A stretch of DNA of 64,000 bases, taken from UBA12077 sp963665525 (GTDB taxonomy: Bacteria; Bacteroidota; Bacteroidia; Bacteroidales; UBA12077). A program made the translations under genes and the position numbers. Shown here piece by piece: positions 34,739 through 44,256 of this stretch (position 1 is the stretch's first letter; the number at the start of each line of letters is the position of its first letter). The DNA is taken from contig OY762280.1 in the NCBI GenBank assembly GCA_963665525.1, positions 2,728,001-2,792,000 on the forward strand, read 5' to 3'. The notes under the pieces were generated by a model that was given only the letters and a program-made list of their open reading frames with translations, had not been told where the DNA came from and did not search any database.

Positions 34739-37700
34739 TTAATTATCGTTATTCCATGTAATAGCTGAGAATCTTTTCCTACCATCCATGGTAATGGTTA
34801 AAGGTTTCTTAAATTCAATATGCTTAAAGTGTTTTGTTTTACTAATAATCTTTTGTTTATCTAAAATATCCCATGATATAAAATCATGAATTGATTTATG
34901 ATTTACCGAGAAATACCCAACATTCATTGAGGTAACATTGTGAAAAAAGTGTGATCCTAAAGATGCATCCAAAGCAAAATCATCTAAACTCATTTCAACG
35001 ATTATCTTAGCATTAGAAATTTGAGGCCATGCTACCGGTATTCCTATGAATTTATCACGTGTACCCCAACGTCCCGGACCAATTAATATATATTGTTTAC
35101 CTTCTTCCTGCATCCTTTGATTTAACATCGCAATTTCTTCTTTCATTTCAATTGTTTTGGTATTATCAAAGGTATCAGGCATTACATAAATTACATCTTT
35201 TATATGCTGTATTTTTCCATTACCCATCGTTTTTTCTGAATACAATACCAAATGCTCTTTGTCAATTTTGTCTTTATCAACATGATAATCCTCTTCGTGA
35301 CAAACCAATGGTTTTATCTGAAGTAAGTAAAATGAAGCAAGGCCATTTTTATCTTTTGTTAAGTCAACAGCAAATTCAATTTCAACCGGTGAACCCAGTG
35401 CTTCTTTAACCACATCCAGAATCACATTAATGGTTTTTGCCAAAGGTATATATTCGTACTTTAAGATATTGGCTAAATTAACGATTCGAGGGCCATAAGA
35501 ATCTAACCCAGGACTGATCCTGTCATTTTCAGGATCATAAACAGAAGCCAGGTGTTTTAAGGTTCCATGCTTTTCTGACTCATCAATATCTAATTTAATT
35601 AATCCAGCATCTTCTCCTTCCATCAAATTGATATCTTGCTCACCTAAATTAACCGCATAAAAATATACCTGTGATCCTTTATATAAATCTTTGGTTGAAA
35701 TGATGTCAAGATTAGGGTAGGTAGGAGAAAATCGAAATGCTTTTTCGCCTTCAACAACGTACTGCCCTAATCCAAGCGCAGCAACAGCAAAACCTTCATC
35801 GGGTTTCATATGAGCTACGGGGTAAAAATTATGTGATTGTGCTGTTCCGCTAAGATGTGGGTAGTAATACTTATCGAATTGATTTCCTACTACCTCCTGT
35901 AGAACAACCGCCATTTTTTCTTCTTCAACTTTATAATCGATTGCTTTAAAATATGTTCGTGCATTATTTGAATAAATTGAAGCGTAAACCAACTTAATAG
36001 CATTCATTAACTGCTTTAATCTCTGATCAAAATCTTTATGATTGTTAGGAAGAATATATGTTTCAAAAATTCCAGAAAAAGGTTGTGTTATACTATCTTC
36101 GAATAAACTAGATGATCTAACTGCAATTGGTCTTGTTATTAGCTTTAAGAATACCCTTAGTTTTTTCTTCAATGAATAAGATAATTCCCCTTCTAAGAAA
36201 TATTTTCTTAACTCTTCATAATCTGTAACTTCGTGGATTTTTTCACTTAAATGATTACTCTCAATAAAAATATCAAATTCCTCAGTTCCTATTAAGCTTG
36301 TTTTAGGAGTTCGAACATTAATGAGCGGCAACAGTTCCTTAAATTTGAAATTATAAATCAAAGTATTGATAAAAGCTAAGCCTCTCCCTTTACCTCCAAG
36401 TGCTCCAGGAGCCAGGCTTACAATATTATTTTCTTCTTGAACTGCTTCTTCGCTAAAATTAACGATCTTACCTTTTTCTTGTTCGTTTCTATATAGCCTT
36501 AAAATATTTATCAGAAAATCTCGAAGTTGTTTAGGATTTTCAAAATCGGTAATGCGCAAAGGATTAATTATTTTGGCAATTTGAATCTCTCCTCGTGCCA
36601 TGAGCCATAATGAAAACTGGTTTTTGACAGCATGATAAATTAATGAATCCTCAGGTACAGTTTTCAAAAACGACTCAAACTCTGCCATCGATTTAGCTAC
36701 AGCAATTTGCCTACCCTGATTATCACGATAAACAAAATGCCCAAATCCCAAGTGATAATTAATAAAGCTTTTTAAATCCTGCAACAAACTTTCCGAATTC
36801 TTATTAATAAAATTTGATTTTATCTCATATGATTTTTTTGCATTATCTGGATTTGATGATTGTAAAACAGTTGGGAGATTTAAAACATTTTCCTTTACAA
36901 ATCTTATAAATTCAAACCCGGCTTGATCGCATAACTCATTGTTCTTAGGGAATCTAACATCAGAAATAACACATAAAAAATAATCTTTATAACTATTAAA
37001 AATTTGCATGGCTTCCTCATAATTATGAGCCAATAAAATTTTAGGTCGGGCACGCATTTTTAATACCTTGTACAAATCATCCGTATTTACATCCTCAATA
37101 AGACGCTGAGTTTGCTCCATGATAATTTTATAAAGCATTGGTAAATACCTCGAATAATATTTCGGAGAATCTTCAACAAGTAAGATAACTCTTGTTAAAC
37201 CTAATTTCGTATCATTCTCAACATTAACCATATCTTCGATAAGCTTAACCATTGCAAAAAATACTTTTGAATCTCCATTCCAAATAAAAATCTTATCGAT
37301 ATTTGAGAGATCTCTTTTTCCCTCCTTAAGTATTGCTAAATCACTGTTATTATTCAATAATAAAAAAGTTGGTATATATGGATATTTTTGTTTTAATGTC
37401 CCGGCTACTTTTAGTGGTGTTTTTTTGTCAACCCCCATCATAAGAATTACTAAATCGAAGTGCATATTTTCCAATGCTTCTATTGCTTCTTCTTCATTGG
37501 AGACACCGGTAACTCTTGGTAACGAAGTTAAATTTAGCGAATGATATTCTCCTAAAATATGTTCTGAAAATCGTCCTTCTTTTTCTATACTATAAGCATC
37601 GTATAAATTAGCAATAAGTAATATTTCTTTAACTTTAAAAGGCATCAAATCATGCAACAAATCACGGTCAGCATTATGCTTATTCAGGAATTTTTGTAAA

Positions 37701-38200
37701 AGTTGTCTACTATTAAGCTTAACAGATTCTGCAGATTTTTTCTTTTGTTCTTTCTTTTTATCTTGTTCCCAAATAATCTCCTTAGCTTTTATTCCATTCA
37801 GAAAACCTAGCAAGAGGTTTGACAAATTAAGTATAAGATCTCTTTCCTCCTGTAGAAATGGACCCTCAAATAATTTAGGAAAATCTTTAGTATAATATAT
37901 TTCTATAGTTCCTTCCTCTCCATCTATTGTCTGAAAACTTTGCTTTTGTAACCAGTCTGTTTCTTTGAACCCTGGACTAAAATACTCTTTTCCTCCAAAC
38001 AATACTCTTGCAACAGTATACTCTGGATATTGCCAGGCCTTAGGCAAACGCAAGACTATTTTTTGCAAAGTCTCTTCAATACTTTTCCCTTCTTTTATAA
38101 TTTTTGTTGTTTCATTTATACATGAAAGTTCCTTAAGGCGTTCCTTGTTTTCGGCTAATAATTTATTAAAATCATTATTTGGACTATTCTGTTCAGACAT
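34739..38200 (-). CDS. GAF-like/receiver/ATP-grasp protein, paralogue of the next gene
   Basis: A 1153-residue cytoplasmic protein colinear with the neighbouring 988-residue one, with an added N-terminal ~165 residues. That part has a coiled start (IKEGKSIEETLQKIVLRLP) and a GAF-like fold. A receiver-like domain lacking the phospho-Asp (FDLVILMMGVD), a second receiver with VILLVEDSPKY, the phospho-site VISDVRFP and K in FINKNSE follow. The ATP-grasp has GGKGRGLAFINTL and IAVRSSSLFEDSITQPFSGI. The C-terminus has IGPGRWGTRDKFIGIPVAW. No His swivel domain is seen. First gene of a two-gene operon. The chemistry and target are unknown; a signal-controlled phosphotransfer role is inferred. Confidence 0.8.
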   Translation of the reverse strand: MSEQNSPNNDFNKLLAENKERLKELSCINETTKIIKEGKSIEETLQKIVLRLPKAWQYPEYTVARVLFGGKEYFSPGFKETDWLQKQSFQTIDGEEGTIEIYYTKDFPKLFEGPFLQEERDLILNLSNLLLGFLNGIKAKEIIWEQDKKKEQKKKSAESVKLNSRQLLQKFLNKHNADRDLLHDLMPFKVKEILLIANLYDAYSIEKEGRFSEHILGEYHSLNLTSLPRVTGVSNEEEAIEALENMHFDLVILMMGVDKKTPLKVAGTLKQKYPYIPTFLLLNNNSDLAILKEGKRDLSNIDKIFIWNGDSKVFFAMVKLIEDMVNVENDTKLGLTRVILLVEDSPKYYSRYLPMLYKIIMEQTQRLIEDVNTDDLYKVLKMRARPKILLAHNYEEAMQIFNSYKDYFLCVISDVRFPKNNELCDQAGFEFIRFVKENVLNLPTVLQSSNPDNAKKSYEIKSNFINKNSESLLQDLKSFINYHLGFGHFVYRDNQGRQIAVAKSMAEFESFLKTVPEDSLIYHAVKNQFSLWLMARGEIQIAKIINPLRITDFENPKQLRDFLINILRLYRNEQEKGKIVNFSEEAVQEENNIVSLAPGALGGKGRGLAFINTLIYNFKFKELLPLINVRTPKTSLIGTEEFDIFIESNHLSEKIHEVTDYEELRKYFLEGELSYSLKKKLRVFLKLITRPIAVRSSSLFEDSITQPFSGIFETYILPNNHKDFDQRLKQLMNAIKLVYASIYSNNARTYFKAIDYKVEEEKMAVVLQEVVGNQFDKYYYPHLSGTAQSHNFYPVAHMKPDEGFAVAALGLGQYVVEGEKAFRFSPTYPNLDIISTKDLYKGSQVYFYAVNLGEQDINLMEGEDAGLIKLDIDESEKHGTLKHLASVYDPENDRISPGLDSYGPRIVNLANILKYEYIPLAKTINVILDVVKEALGSPVEIEFAVDLTKDKNGLASFYLLQIKPLVCHEEDYHVDKDKIDKEHLVLYSEKTMGNGKIQHIKDVIYVMPDTFDNTKTIEMKEEIAMLNQRMQEEGKQYILIGPGRWGTRDKFIGIPVAWPQISNAKIIVEMSLDDFALDASLGSHFFHNVTSMNVGYFSVNHKSIHDFISWDILDKQKIISKTKHFKHIEFKKPLTITMDGRKRFSAITWNNDN

Positions 38201-38449
38201 CGATAAAGTATTAAAGTTCGAACTATAATTGAAACATCAGTCAAAAGCTAATGTTCACAATTTAAATCTTAATTTAAATCGCTAAACTTGTATAAATATA
38301 GCAGTTTTTTAGTGTAGTTGAAAGTATGATCAGCATGTATTATGATATGTTTAAAATAACATTTTAATAAAATTTATAATAAATTAGGCTAGGGAATTTA
38401 TGATATACATAATCTATATATTTAATCACTTTAAATAACTAATTATACC

Positions 38450-39670
38450 ATGAAAAAAACACTCCTAAGTTTAGCTTTGTATTTTATTATAATAGGTATT
38501 GTCTGTTCTCAAGAATCAGAAAAAAAGATTGCCAAAATTGATTCCTTATTAAATAATTACATTGAAACAGGTGTTATTCCTCATGCAAATATTATTTTGG
38601 TTCAAAACAACAATCCAATTCTAGAAAAATCATACGGATATAAAGATATTACAAGTAACGAAGGTTTAAATCTTGATCATATTTTCAGATTATCATCTTT
38701 ATCAAAACTAATTACATCAATTGCAGTTATGCAATTAGTAGATCAAGGGAAAATTAATCTTAATGATCCCGTTGAAAATTATATTGCAGGGTTTAAGAAC
38801 ACAGAAATACTAGATTCAATAAATCCCGAAACACTTGATTATATTTCACATCCTGCTAACAATAAATTAACTATTCATCATTTATTATCCAACACTTCTG
38901 GAATAGCCTATGGTGCTGCCATGAATCCAAATATTGGAATTTTATACAATAAAAATGGCATTGATATGGGTTATGATACAAGTAATATTTCTCTTGAAGA
39001 GAAAATGCTTAAATTGGCAAAAATCCCTATTCTTCATGAAGCAGGAGAAGCCTGGACTTATGGTTTTAATTATGATGTTTTGGGGTATATTGTTGAAAAA
39101 GCTTCTGGAATAAAATACGACGAATACCTACAAAAAGAGCTTTTTGAACCATTAGGAATGAACAATACAGCTTTCTATTTGAATTCTGATTTAAAAGATA
39201 ACTTGACTTCAATCCACTTATATGATACGGATAGTAAAACATTCTATTCAACAACAGAAACACCTCAGTTACCATATCGTATGCCTTTTAATTATCCAAT
39301 AGAAGGATCAAAAAGATACTTATCTGGAGGAGTAGGAATTAACAGTTCTATTTTAGACTTTTCTAAGATCTTAGAAATGCTTTATAATAATGGAACATAT
39401 AAAGAAAAGCAAATTTTAAGCAGTGAGGCTGTTCAAAGAATTAGTTCAGGCCAAATTGGAGAGCTTCCATTTATGATTCCGAATGCTTCCTGGGGATATG
39501 GAAACATTGTTGAAGAAGACAATACTATTTATTGGAGCGAAGGTGGAGGATTCAATTATTTTAAAGTAAATAAAGAAAAAGAGTATATCTTAATTCTATT
39601 TACTCAAACCATGTTTTCACCCTACTCAACCATGAAGATATTTTTTCAATTAGATGGGCTTCTCCAATAA
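38450..39670 (+). CDS. Exported serine beta-lactamase-like hydrolase (class C/EstB fold)
   Basis: A 406-residue protein with a signal peptide (MKKTLLSLALYFIIIGIVCS). The catalytic SxxK is in FRLSSLSKLITSIAVMQLVD. The second motif region is WTYGFNYDVLGYIVEKASG, which has Tyr but not the classical YxN, as in EstB-type esterases. A glycine-rich segment (WSEGGGFNYF) takes the place of the KTG box. It is more likely an esterase or D-aminopeptidase of the periplasm than a drug-resistance beta-lactamase. Single gene; its terminator is shared with korBA. Confidence 0.9.
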   Translation: MKKTLLSLALYFIIIGIVCSQESEKKIAKIDSLLNNYIETGVIPHANIILVQNNNPILEKSYGYKDITSNEGLNLDHIFRLSSLSKLITSIAVMQLVDQGKINLNDPVENYIAGFKNTEILDSINPETLDYISHPANNKLTIHHLLSNTSGIAYGAAMNPNIGILYNKNGIDMGYDTSNISLEEKMLKLAKIPILHEAGEAWTYGFNYDVLGYIVEKASGIKYDEYLQKELFEPLGMNNTAFYLNSDLKDNLTSIHLYDTDSKTFYSTTETPQLPYRMPFNYPIEGSKRYLSGGVGINSSILDFSKILEMLYNNGTYKEKQILSSEAVQRISSGQIGELPFMIPNASWGYGNIVEEDNTIYWSEGGGFNYFKVNKEKEYILILFTQTMFSPYSTMKIFFQLDGLLQ

Positions 39671-39694
39671 TAAATAGAGTTTACAGAAAAATAA

Positions 39695-39720
39695 AAAAGG
39701 GCTGAATAATCAGCCCTTTT
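39695..39720. terminator. Bidirectional terminator between the serine hydrolase and korB
   Basis: A perfect 11-bp stem (AAAAGGGCTGA/TCAGCCCTTTT) with loop ATAA sits between convergent genes; A- and T-runs flank both sides. Confidence 0.85.
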
Positions 39721-39740
39721 AAAATTATATTTAAAGCTTA

Positions 39741-40754
39741 TTAAACTTCCCAAGTAGTTCCACTTTTTAATAGATCATCAACACATTTGAATTTAGACTT
39801 AGCTTTAACTTCCTCAACTTGTGCGCTTACTGCTCCATCGTAAGTTTGTGCATCAACACTACGAATAACGCCAAATGCAACAGGGTATTCAGGATAGCTC
39901 ATATTTGCAAGCATTTGATGAACACCTGGATTTTTCTCTTTAGCATCGTGAATAAGGATATCTTCTTCTTTATATTGATCTCCTATTTCAACAACTTTAA
40001 GTTTTAATCCATCAAGAATAAGACCTTTATCTCTGTTCTTACCAAAAATCATTCTTTCGCCATGGCGTAAAACAATTGTTCTATCTTCTTTATGCTCTTT
40101 ATCTGTTAAAGCAGCATGTGTTTTATCATTATATATCACACAGTTCTGCAGAACTTCAACCACTGTTGCACCATGATGTTTCCCTGCTTCTAAGAATATC
40201 TCTTGCGATAGTTTTAAATTACCATCAATTGATCTTGCAAAGAATTTACCTTGTGCACCAATAACTAGTTCACCAGGATGGAATGGATGTTCAACAGTTC
40301 CATAAGGTGAAGTTTTTGTTACTGCACCAAATTTTGAAGTTGGAGAATACTGTCCTTTCGTTAATCCGTAAATTTCGTTATTGAAAAGGATTATATTAAC
40401 ATCAATATTTCTTCTAATAGCATGAATAAAGTGGTTACCTCCAATAGCCATAGCATCACCATCACCGGTAATTTGCCAAACACTTAAGTTAGGATTAGCA
40501 ACTTTTACTCCTGATGCAATTGCAGATGCTCTACCATGAATACTATGAAAACCATATGTATTCATGTAGTATGGGAAACGAGAAGAACAACCAATACCAG
40601 AAATAAATGCAAAGTCTTCTTTTTCAATACCTAACTCAGGCAAGGCACGTTGAATTGCATTCATAATAGCATGGTCGCCACATCCTGGACACCATCTTAC
40701 TTCCTGATCACTTTTAAAATCTTTTGCGGTAAACATATTTTGATTATCTGCCAT
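39741..40754 (-). CDS. korB: 2-oxoacid:ferredoxin oxidoreductase, beta subunit
   Basis: A 337-residue thiamine-diphosphate subunit. The motifs are VRWCPGCGDHAIMNAI, GIGCSSRFPYYM, and the TPP/Mg site GDGDAMAIGGNHFIHAIRRN, followed by NNEIYGLTKGQYSPTS. With KorA it decarboxylates a 2-oxoacid, most likely 2-oxoglutarate, to the acyl-CoA and reduces ferredoxin (reversible, so it can feed the reductive branch). The substrate preference is an inference from the family. The start lies 2 bp after the korA stop, so the two are translationally coupled. Confidence 0.95.
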   Translation of the reverse strand: MADNQNMFTAKDFKSDQEVRWCPGCGDHAIMNAIQRALPELGIEKEDFAFISGIGCSSRFPYYMNTYGFHSIHGRASAIASGVKVANPNLSVWQITGDGDAMAIGGNHFIHAIRRNIDVNIILFNNEIYGLTKGQYSPTSKFGAVTKTSPYGTVEHPFHPGELVIGAQGKFFARSIDGNLKLSQEIFLEAGKHHGATVVEVLQNCVIYNDKTHAALTDKEHKEDRTIVLRHGERMIFGKNRDKGLILDGLKLKVVEIGDQYKEEDILIHDAKEKNPGVHQMLANMSYPEYPVAFGVIRSVDAQTYDGAVSAQVEEVKAKSKFKCVDDLLKSGTTWEV

Positions 40755-40756
40755 GA

Positions 40757-42604
40757 TTATTCCTCCAATAATTTTTCGAAATGTTCTTCAAGTTCAACAA
40801 TTGTAAATGGTAATCCCTGTACTTTATTATACTGTAAATAATTAAATTCAGGATTAGTCATACGTAAATAACCAGCAAATTGTCCTAAGTTATTCTCACA
40901 AACAACAATCTTCTTATATTTTGCAAAAACATCTTTTACATTAATAGGAAGTGGCTTGATATAATTAAAATGAGCAAGGCTTACTTTTTTACCTTTTTCT
41001 TGCATTTGTTTTACTGCAGTAGCTAAGTGACCATATGTTCCACCCCAACCAACAACAAGTAAATCTCCATTATCTTCACCTTCTACTTTAAGCTCTGGAA
41101 TAAATTTATTTACTCTTTGAACTTTTTCTTCACGAATTTCAGTCATCTTCTGGTGGTTCATTGGATCATGTGATACAGATCCTTTCAATTCATCTTTTTC
41201 AAGACCACCAATTCTATGTTCCAGACCTTTTGTTCCTGGAGCTGCCCATGTTCTTGCTAATCTTTCAGCATCACGAGCATATGGCTGCCAATCTTTTTCT
41301 CCTTCTTTTACTACTGGAGCTTTAATTTCAGGATATTCAGACATAGCAGGGATTCTCCAAGGTTCTGATCCATTAGCTATAAAACCATCCGTTAATAAGA
41401 TAACCGGAGTCATATGCTCTAGTGCTATCTTAGCTGCCTGGAATGCATAATGGAAACAATCAGAAGGAGTACTTGCTGCAACAACAACTACCGGACTTTC
41501 TCCATTTCTACCATACAATGCTTGGAATAAATCTGATTGCTCTGGTTTAGTAGGTAATCCTGTTGAAGGGCCTCCTCGTTGTACATCAACAATTACTAAT
41601 GGTAGCTCAGTCATTACTGCTAAACCAATTGCTTCGCCCTTAAGTGCTAGACCCGGACCTGAAGTAGTAGTTACCGCTAAATCACCAGCAAAACTTGCTC
41701 CGATGGAAGTGCAAATACCTGCAATTTCATCTTCAGCCTGGAAAGTTTTAACACCTAAATCTTTTCTTACCGATAATTCTTGTAGTATTTCAGTAGCAGG
41801 AGTAATAGGATATGATCCACAGAATAACTCTAAGTTAGCTTTTTCTGCTGCTGCTATAAATCCCCATGCAGTTGCTATATTACCACTAATGTTTCGGTAT
41901 GTTCCTTTTTCGATTTTTGCCGGACTAACTTTAAAAGATGGAGTCATATGCTCCATAGTCTCAGCATAATTATAACCTGCTCTTAATACAGTTTTATTTG
42001 CATCAATAACAAGTGGTTTATTTTTAAACTTCTTTTCAAAGAAACTTTCTGTATAACTTAATGGACGATCAAAAATCCAGTAAACCATTCCAAGAGCAAA
42101 CATATTTTTACTTCTTAAAATACTTTTTGGATCTAATCCTTTATCTTTTAATGCTTCTTTTGTTAATGAGCTAATAGGAGCCATGATGATATTAAATCCA
42201 TCTAAATTATCCTCTTGTATAGGATCATCGGATTTATAACCAGCTTTCTTAAGCCCTTTTTCATCGAGGCTATCTTCATCTATTATTATAGTACCTCCTT
42301 CTTTAACCCATTTTGATGTTGCTTTTAATGCTGCAGGGTTCATAGCAACTAAGATATCAGCATAGTCGCCAGGAGTTTTAATTGCAGTTTGTCCAACATG
42401 AACCTGGAAGCCGGAAACTCCACCTATAGTTCCTTGTGGTGCTCTAATTTCTGATGGATAATCAGGAAAAGTTGATAAATCATTTCCAATAAATGCTGAT
42501 GTATCAGAAAATAAAGTCCCTGTAAGTTGCATACCATCTCCAGAGTCTCCCGAAAACCGGACTACGACCTCTTCACGTTCAATGGTATCTGCTTTTTTAC
42601 TCAT
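40757..42604 (-). CDS. korA: 2-oxoacid:acceptor oxidoreductase, alpha subunit (gamma-alpha fusion)
   Basis: A 615-residue fused subunit. Residues 1-190 form the gamma domain (VVVRFSGDSGDGMQLTGTLF). The alpha domain follows (LFCGSYPITPATEILQELS; EDEIAGICTSIGASFAG; TTTSGPGLALKGEAIGLAVM; RGGPSTGLPTKPEQSDL). The length is normal for the two-subunit type. No delta (ferredoxin) subunit gene is nearby, so soluble ferredoxin is the likely acceptor. Its leader holds a strong hairpin (42652-42687) downstream of a -7 element. Confidence 0.96.
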   Translation of the reverse strand: MSKKADTIEREEVVVRFSGDSGDGMQLTGTLFSDTSAFIGNDLSTFPDYPSEIRAPQGTIGGVSGFQVHVGQTAIKTPGDYADILVAMNPAALKATSKWVKEGGTIIIDEDSLDEKGLKKAGYKSDDPIQEDNLDGFNIIMAPISSLTKEALKDKGLDPKSILRSKNMFALGMVYWIFDRPLSYTESFFEKKFKNKPLVIDANKTVLRAGYNYAETMEHMTPSFKVSPAKIEKGTYRNISGNIATAWGFIAAAEKANLELFCGSYPITPATEILQELSVRKDLGVKTFQAEDEIAGICTSIGASFAGDLAVTTTSGPGLALKGEAIGLAVMTELPLVIVDVQRGGPSTGLPTKPEQSDLFQALYGRNGESPVVVVAASTPSDCFHYAFQAAKIALEHMTPVILLTDGFIANGSEPWRIPAMSEYPEIKAPVVKEGEKDWQPYARDAERLARTWAAPGTKGLEHRIGGLEKDELKGSVSHDPMNHQKMTEIREEKVQRVNKFIPELKVEGEDNGDLLVVGWGGTYGHLATAVKQMQEKGKKVSLAHFNYIKPLPINVKDVFAKYKKIVVCENNLGQFAGYLRMTNPEFNYLQYNKVQGLPFTIVELEEHFEKLLEE

Positions 42605-42651
42605 AATATTTTTACTTTAGTAATTTAAATTAACAGATGTTTAAAATTATA

Positions 42652-42687
42652 AATGCATATGGAATAGTTGCCTATTTCATATGCATT
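42652..42687 (-). promoter_or_regulatory. Long hairpin in the korAB leader
   Basis: Arms AATGCATATG and CATATGCATT are perfect and extend through a G-U pair into AATA/TATT, giving a 15-bp stem with loop GTTGCC. It lies 48-83 bp upstream of the korA start. No U-run follows it on the minus strand. It may stabilise the leader or be a protein site. Confidence 0.5.
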
Positions 42688-42750
42688 CTTACTTGTTTAT
42701 ACTATATTCAGTAATGTTTCTATAACAAAACAATTGAATTATTTATGAGA

Positions 42751-42758
42751 CAAAATTA
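42751..42758 (-). promoter_or_regulatory. Putative -7 element of korAB
   Basis: The minus strand reads TAATTTTG, fitting TAnnTTTG. The predicted leader of about 140 nt would contain the hairpin at 42652-42687. Confidence 0.4.
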
Positions 42759-42856
42759 AGCAATGTTAATTAATTATTAAGTAATTTTTCCATTAAATTT
42801 TGATCATAATTATATGATTTTTCTCACATTTTACAATTTAAGTCTGATTCTTATGC

Positions 42857-42864
42857 TATTTTTG
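42857..42864 (+). promoter_or_regulatory. -7 element of the gamma carbonic anhydrase gene
   Basis: TATTTTTG fits TAnnTTTG and lies 29 bp before the ATG at 42893. Confidence 0.45.
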
Positions 42865-42892
42865 TAAAAAACATGATAGCAAGTAGTTAATT

Positions 42893-43405
42893 ATGGCACT
42901 AATAAAAACTGTACGAGGATTTAAACCTCAATTTGGCAAAGATTGTTTCTTTGCAGAGAATTCAACAATAGTAGGCGATGTTAAAACAGGAGATCAATGT
43001 AGCTTTTGGTTTAACTCAGTAATTAGAGGTGATGTAAACTCAATTCGAATTGGAAATAGGGTAAATATACAAGATGGAGCTGTAATTCATTGTACCTATG
43101 AAAAAGCACAAACACATATTGGAAATAATGTTTCTATTGCTCATAATGCCATTGTACACGGAGCAACAATTCATGATAATGTATTAATTGGGATGGGTGC
43201 TATCATAATGGATCATGCTGTTATAGGTAAAAATTCAATTATTGCAGCCGGATCTCTTGTTTTAGAAAACACCATTATTGAAGCTGGAAGTATTTTTGGC
43301 GGTTCTCCGGCTAAATTAATAAAACATATTGAGCAAAGTAAATCGAAAGAAATGATTGAAAGAATTGCCAGTAATTATTTAATGTATTCAAAATGGTATG
43401 AATAA
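42893..43405 (+). CDS. Gamma carbonic anhydrase family protein (left-handed beta-helix)
   Basis: A 170-residue protein with hexapeptide repeats forming a left-handed beta-helix. Candidate zinc histidines appear in VIHCTYEKAQTHIGNNVSIA and HNAIVHGATIHDNVLIGMGA, the pattern of YrdA/PaaY-type homologues. It may hydrate CO2 or act as an acyltransferase-like protein; many YrdA-type members lack proven activity. The stop is one base before that of the convergent murI gene. Confidence 0.93.
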   Translation: MALIKTVRGFKPQFGKDCFFAENSTIVGDVKTGDQCSFWFNSVIRGDVNSIRIGNRVNIQDGAVIHCTYEKAQTHIGNNVSIAHNAIVHGATIHDNVLIGMGAIIMDHAVIGKNSIIAAGSLVLENTIIEAGSIFGGSPAKLIKHIEQSKSKEMIERIASNYLMYSKWYE

Positions 43406-43406
43406 A

Positions 43407-44198
43407 TCAAACCTTAATGATAGGATATTTTAAACTAGTAATCGTATTAAGAATATTTTTTAGTCCTGTAGTATCTCCTGATGTATAAAATAGATATTGT
43501 TGAGAACCTTGATTTGTTTTAGTTAAATTATTCCGTTTCAAAACTCTTCTTGTTTGTTGAACAACTGCAGGTGCAGGATCTATTATTTTTACTTTTTCAG
43601 GTAAAACTTTACTTAAGTTTTCTATCAAAAAAGGATAATGTGTACATCCCAGAACCATGTGGTCAATATCTTTTTCTAACAGGGGTTTAATTAATTCTTT
43701 AAGATATTTTTCGGTTTCCTGATGATTCATCATCCCATTTTCAACAATTTCGACCAATTTATCGCCCACCTTAATATTTACATCCACATTTTTAGCAAAC
43801 TTTTCGCTAGTTTCGAGATATAGTTTTCCATTGAAAGTTCCTTCTGTAGCCAAAACAGCAATGCTTTTAGTTTTTGAGTTTAATGCTGCTGGTTTAACTG
43901 CCGGCTCCATTCCAACAAAAGGAATGTCATAATGAGCTCTTAAATAATCTATAGCTGCCGCTGTTGCTGTATTGCATGCAACAACGACCATCTTGCATCC
44001 TTTTGAAATTAAGAAATCAACAACTGTTACTGTAAGTTGAATAATCTCATCTTTTGTTTTAGGACCATAAGGGCAATTTGCATTATCTGCAAAATATACT
44101 ACTGATTCATTAGGTAATACCTTGATGAGTTCTCTCCAAACAGATAGACCTCCAACACCAGAATCGAAAATACCTATAGGTTGATTATTACTGTTCAT
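43407..44198 (-). CDS. murI: Glutamate racemase
   Basis: A 263-residue enzyme that makes D-glutamate for peptidoglycan. Both catalytic cysteine regions are present: VVACNTATAAAIDYL (first) and HMVLGCTHYPFLIENL (second). The N-terminal motif GIFDSGVGGLSV and YFADNANCPYG are standard. Length is normal. It follows the ompH genes on the same strand, but a strong terminator (44209-44234) stands between them, so it needs its own promoter. Confidence 0.97.
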   Translation of the reverse strand: MNSNNQPIGIFDSGVGGLSVWRELIKVLPNESVVYFADNANCPYGPKTKDEIIQLTVTVVDFLISKGCKMVVVACNTATAAAIDYLRAHYDIPFVGMEPAVKPAALNSKTKSIAVLATEGTFNGKLYLETSEKFAKNVDVNIKVGDKLVEIVENGMMNHQETEKYLKELIKPLLEKDIDHMVLGCTHYPFLIENLSKVLPEKVKIIDPAPAVVQQTRRVLKRNNLTKTNQGSQQYLFYTSGDTTGLKNILNTITSLKYPIIKV

Positions 44199-44208
44199 AA
44201 TAAAAAAA

Positions 44209-44234
44209 GACCATCTTTAAATTTAAAGATGGTC
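44209..44234 (-). terminator. Terminator of the envelope operon (after ompH)
   Basis: A perfect 26-bp palindrome with half-site GACCATCTTTAAA is followed on the minus strand by TTTTTTTATT. It lies 22 bp after the last ompH gene and only 10 bp before the murI start. Confidence 0.88.
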
Positions 44235-44256
44235 AAAAATATCTAAATAATTTGTT

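Noticed and set aside
31760..38200. Pyruvate phosphate dikinase or PEP synthase
   Set aside because: Only the ATP-grasp domain is present. The phosphohistidine swivel and PEP/pyruvate barrel are missing, so central PEP metabolism is not a supported call.
38450..39670. Beta-lactamase resistance gene
   Set aside because: SxxK is present but the classical YxN and KTG are altered in the way of EstB-type esterases and other serine hydrolases; resistance is not supported.
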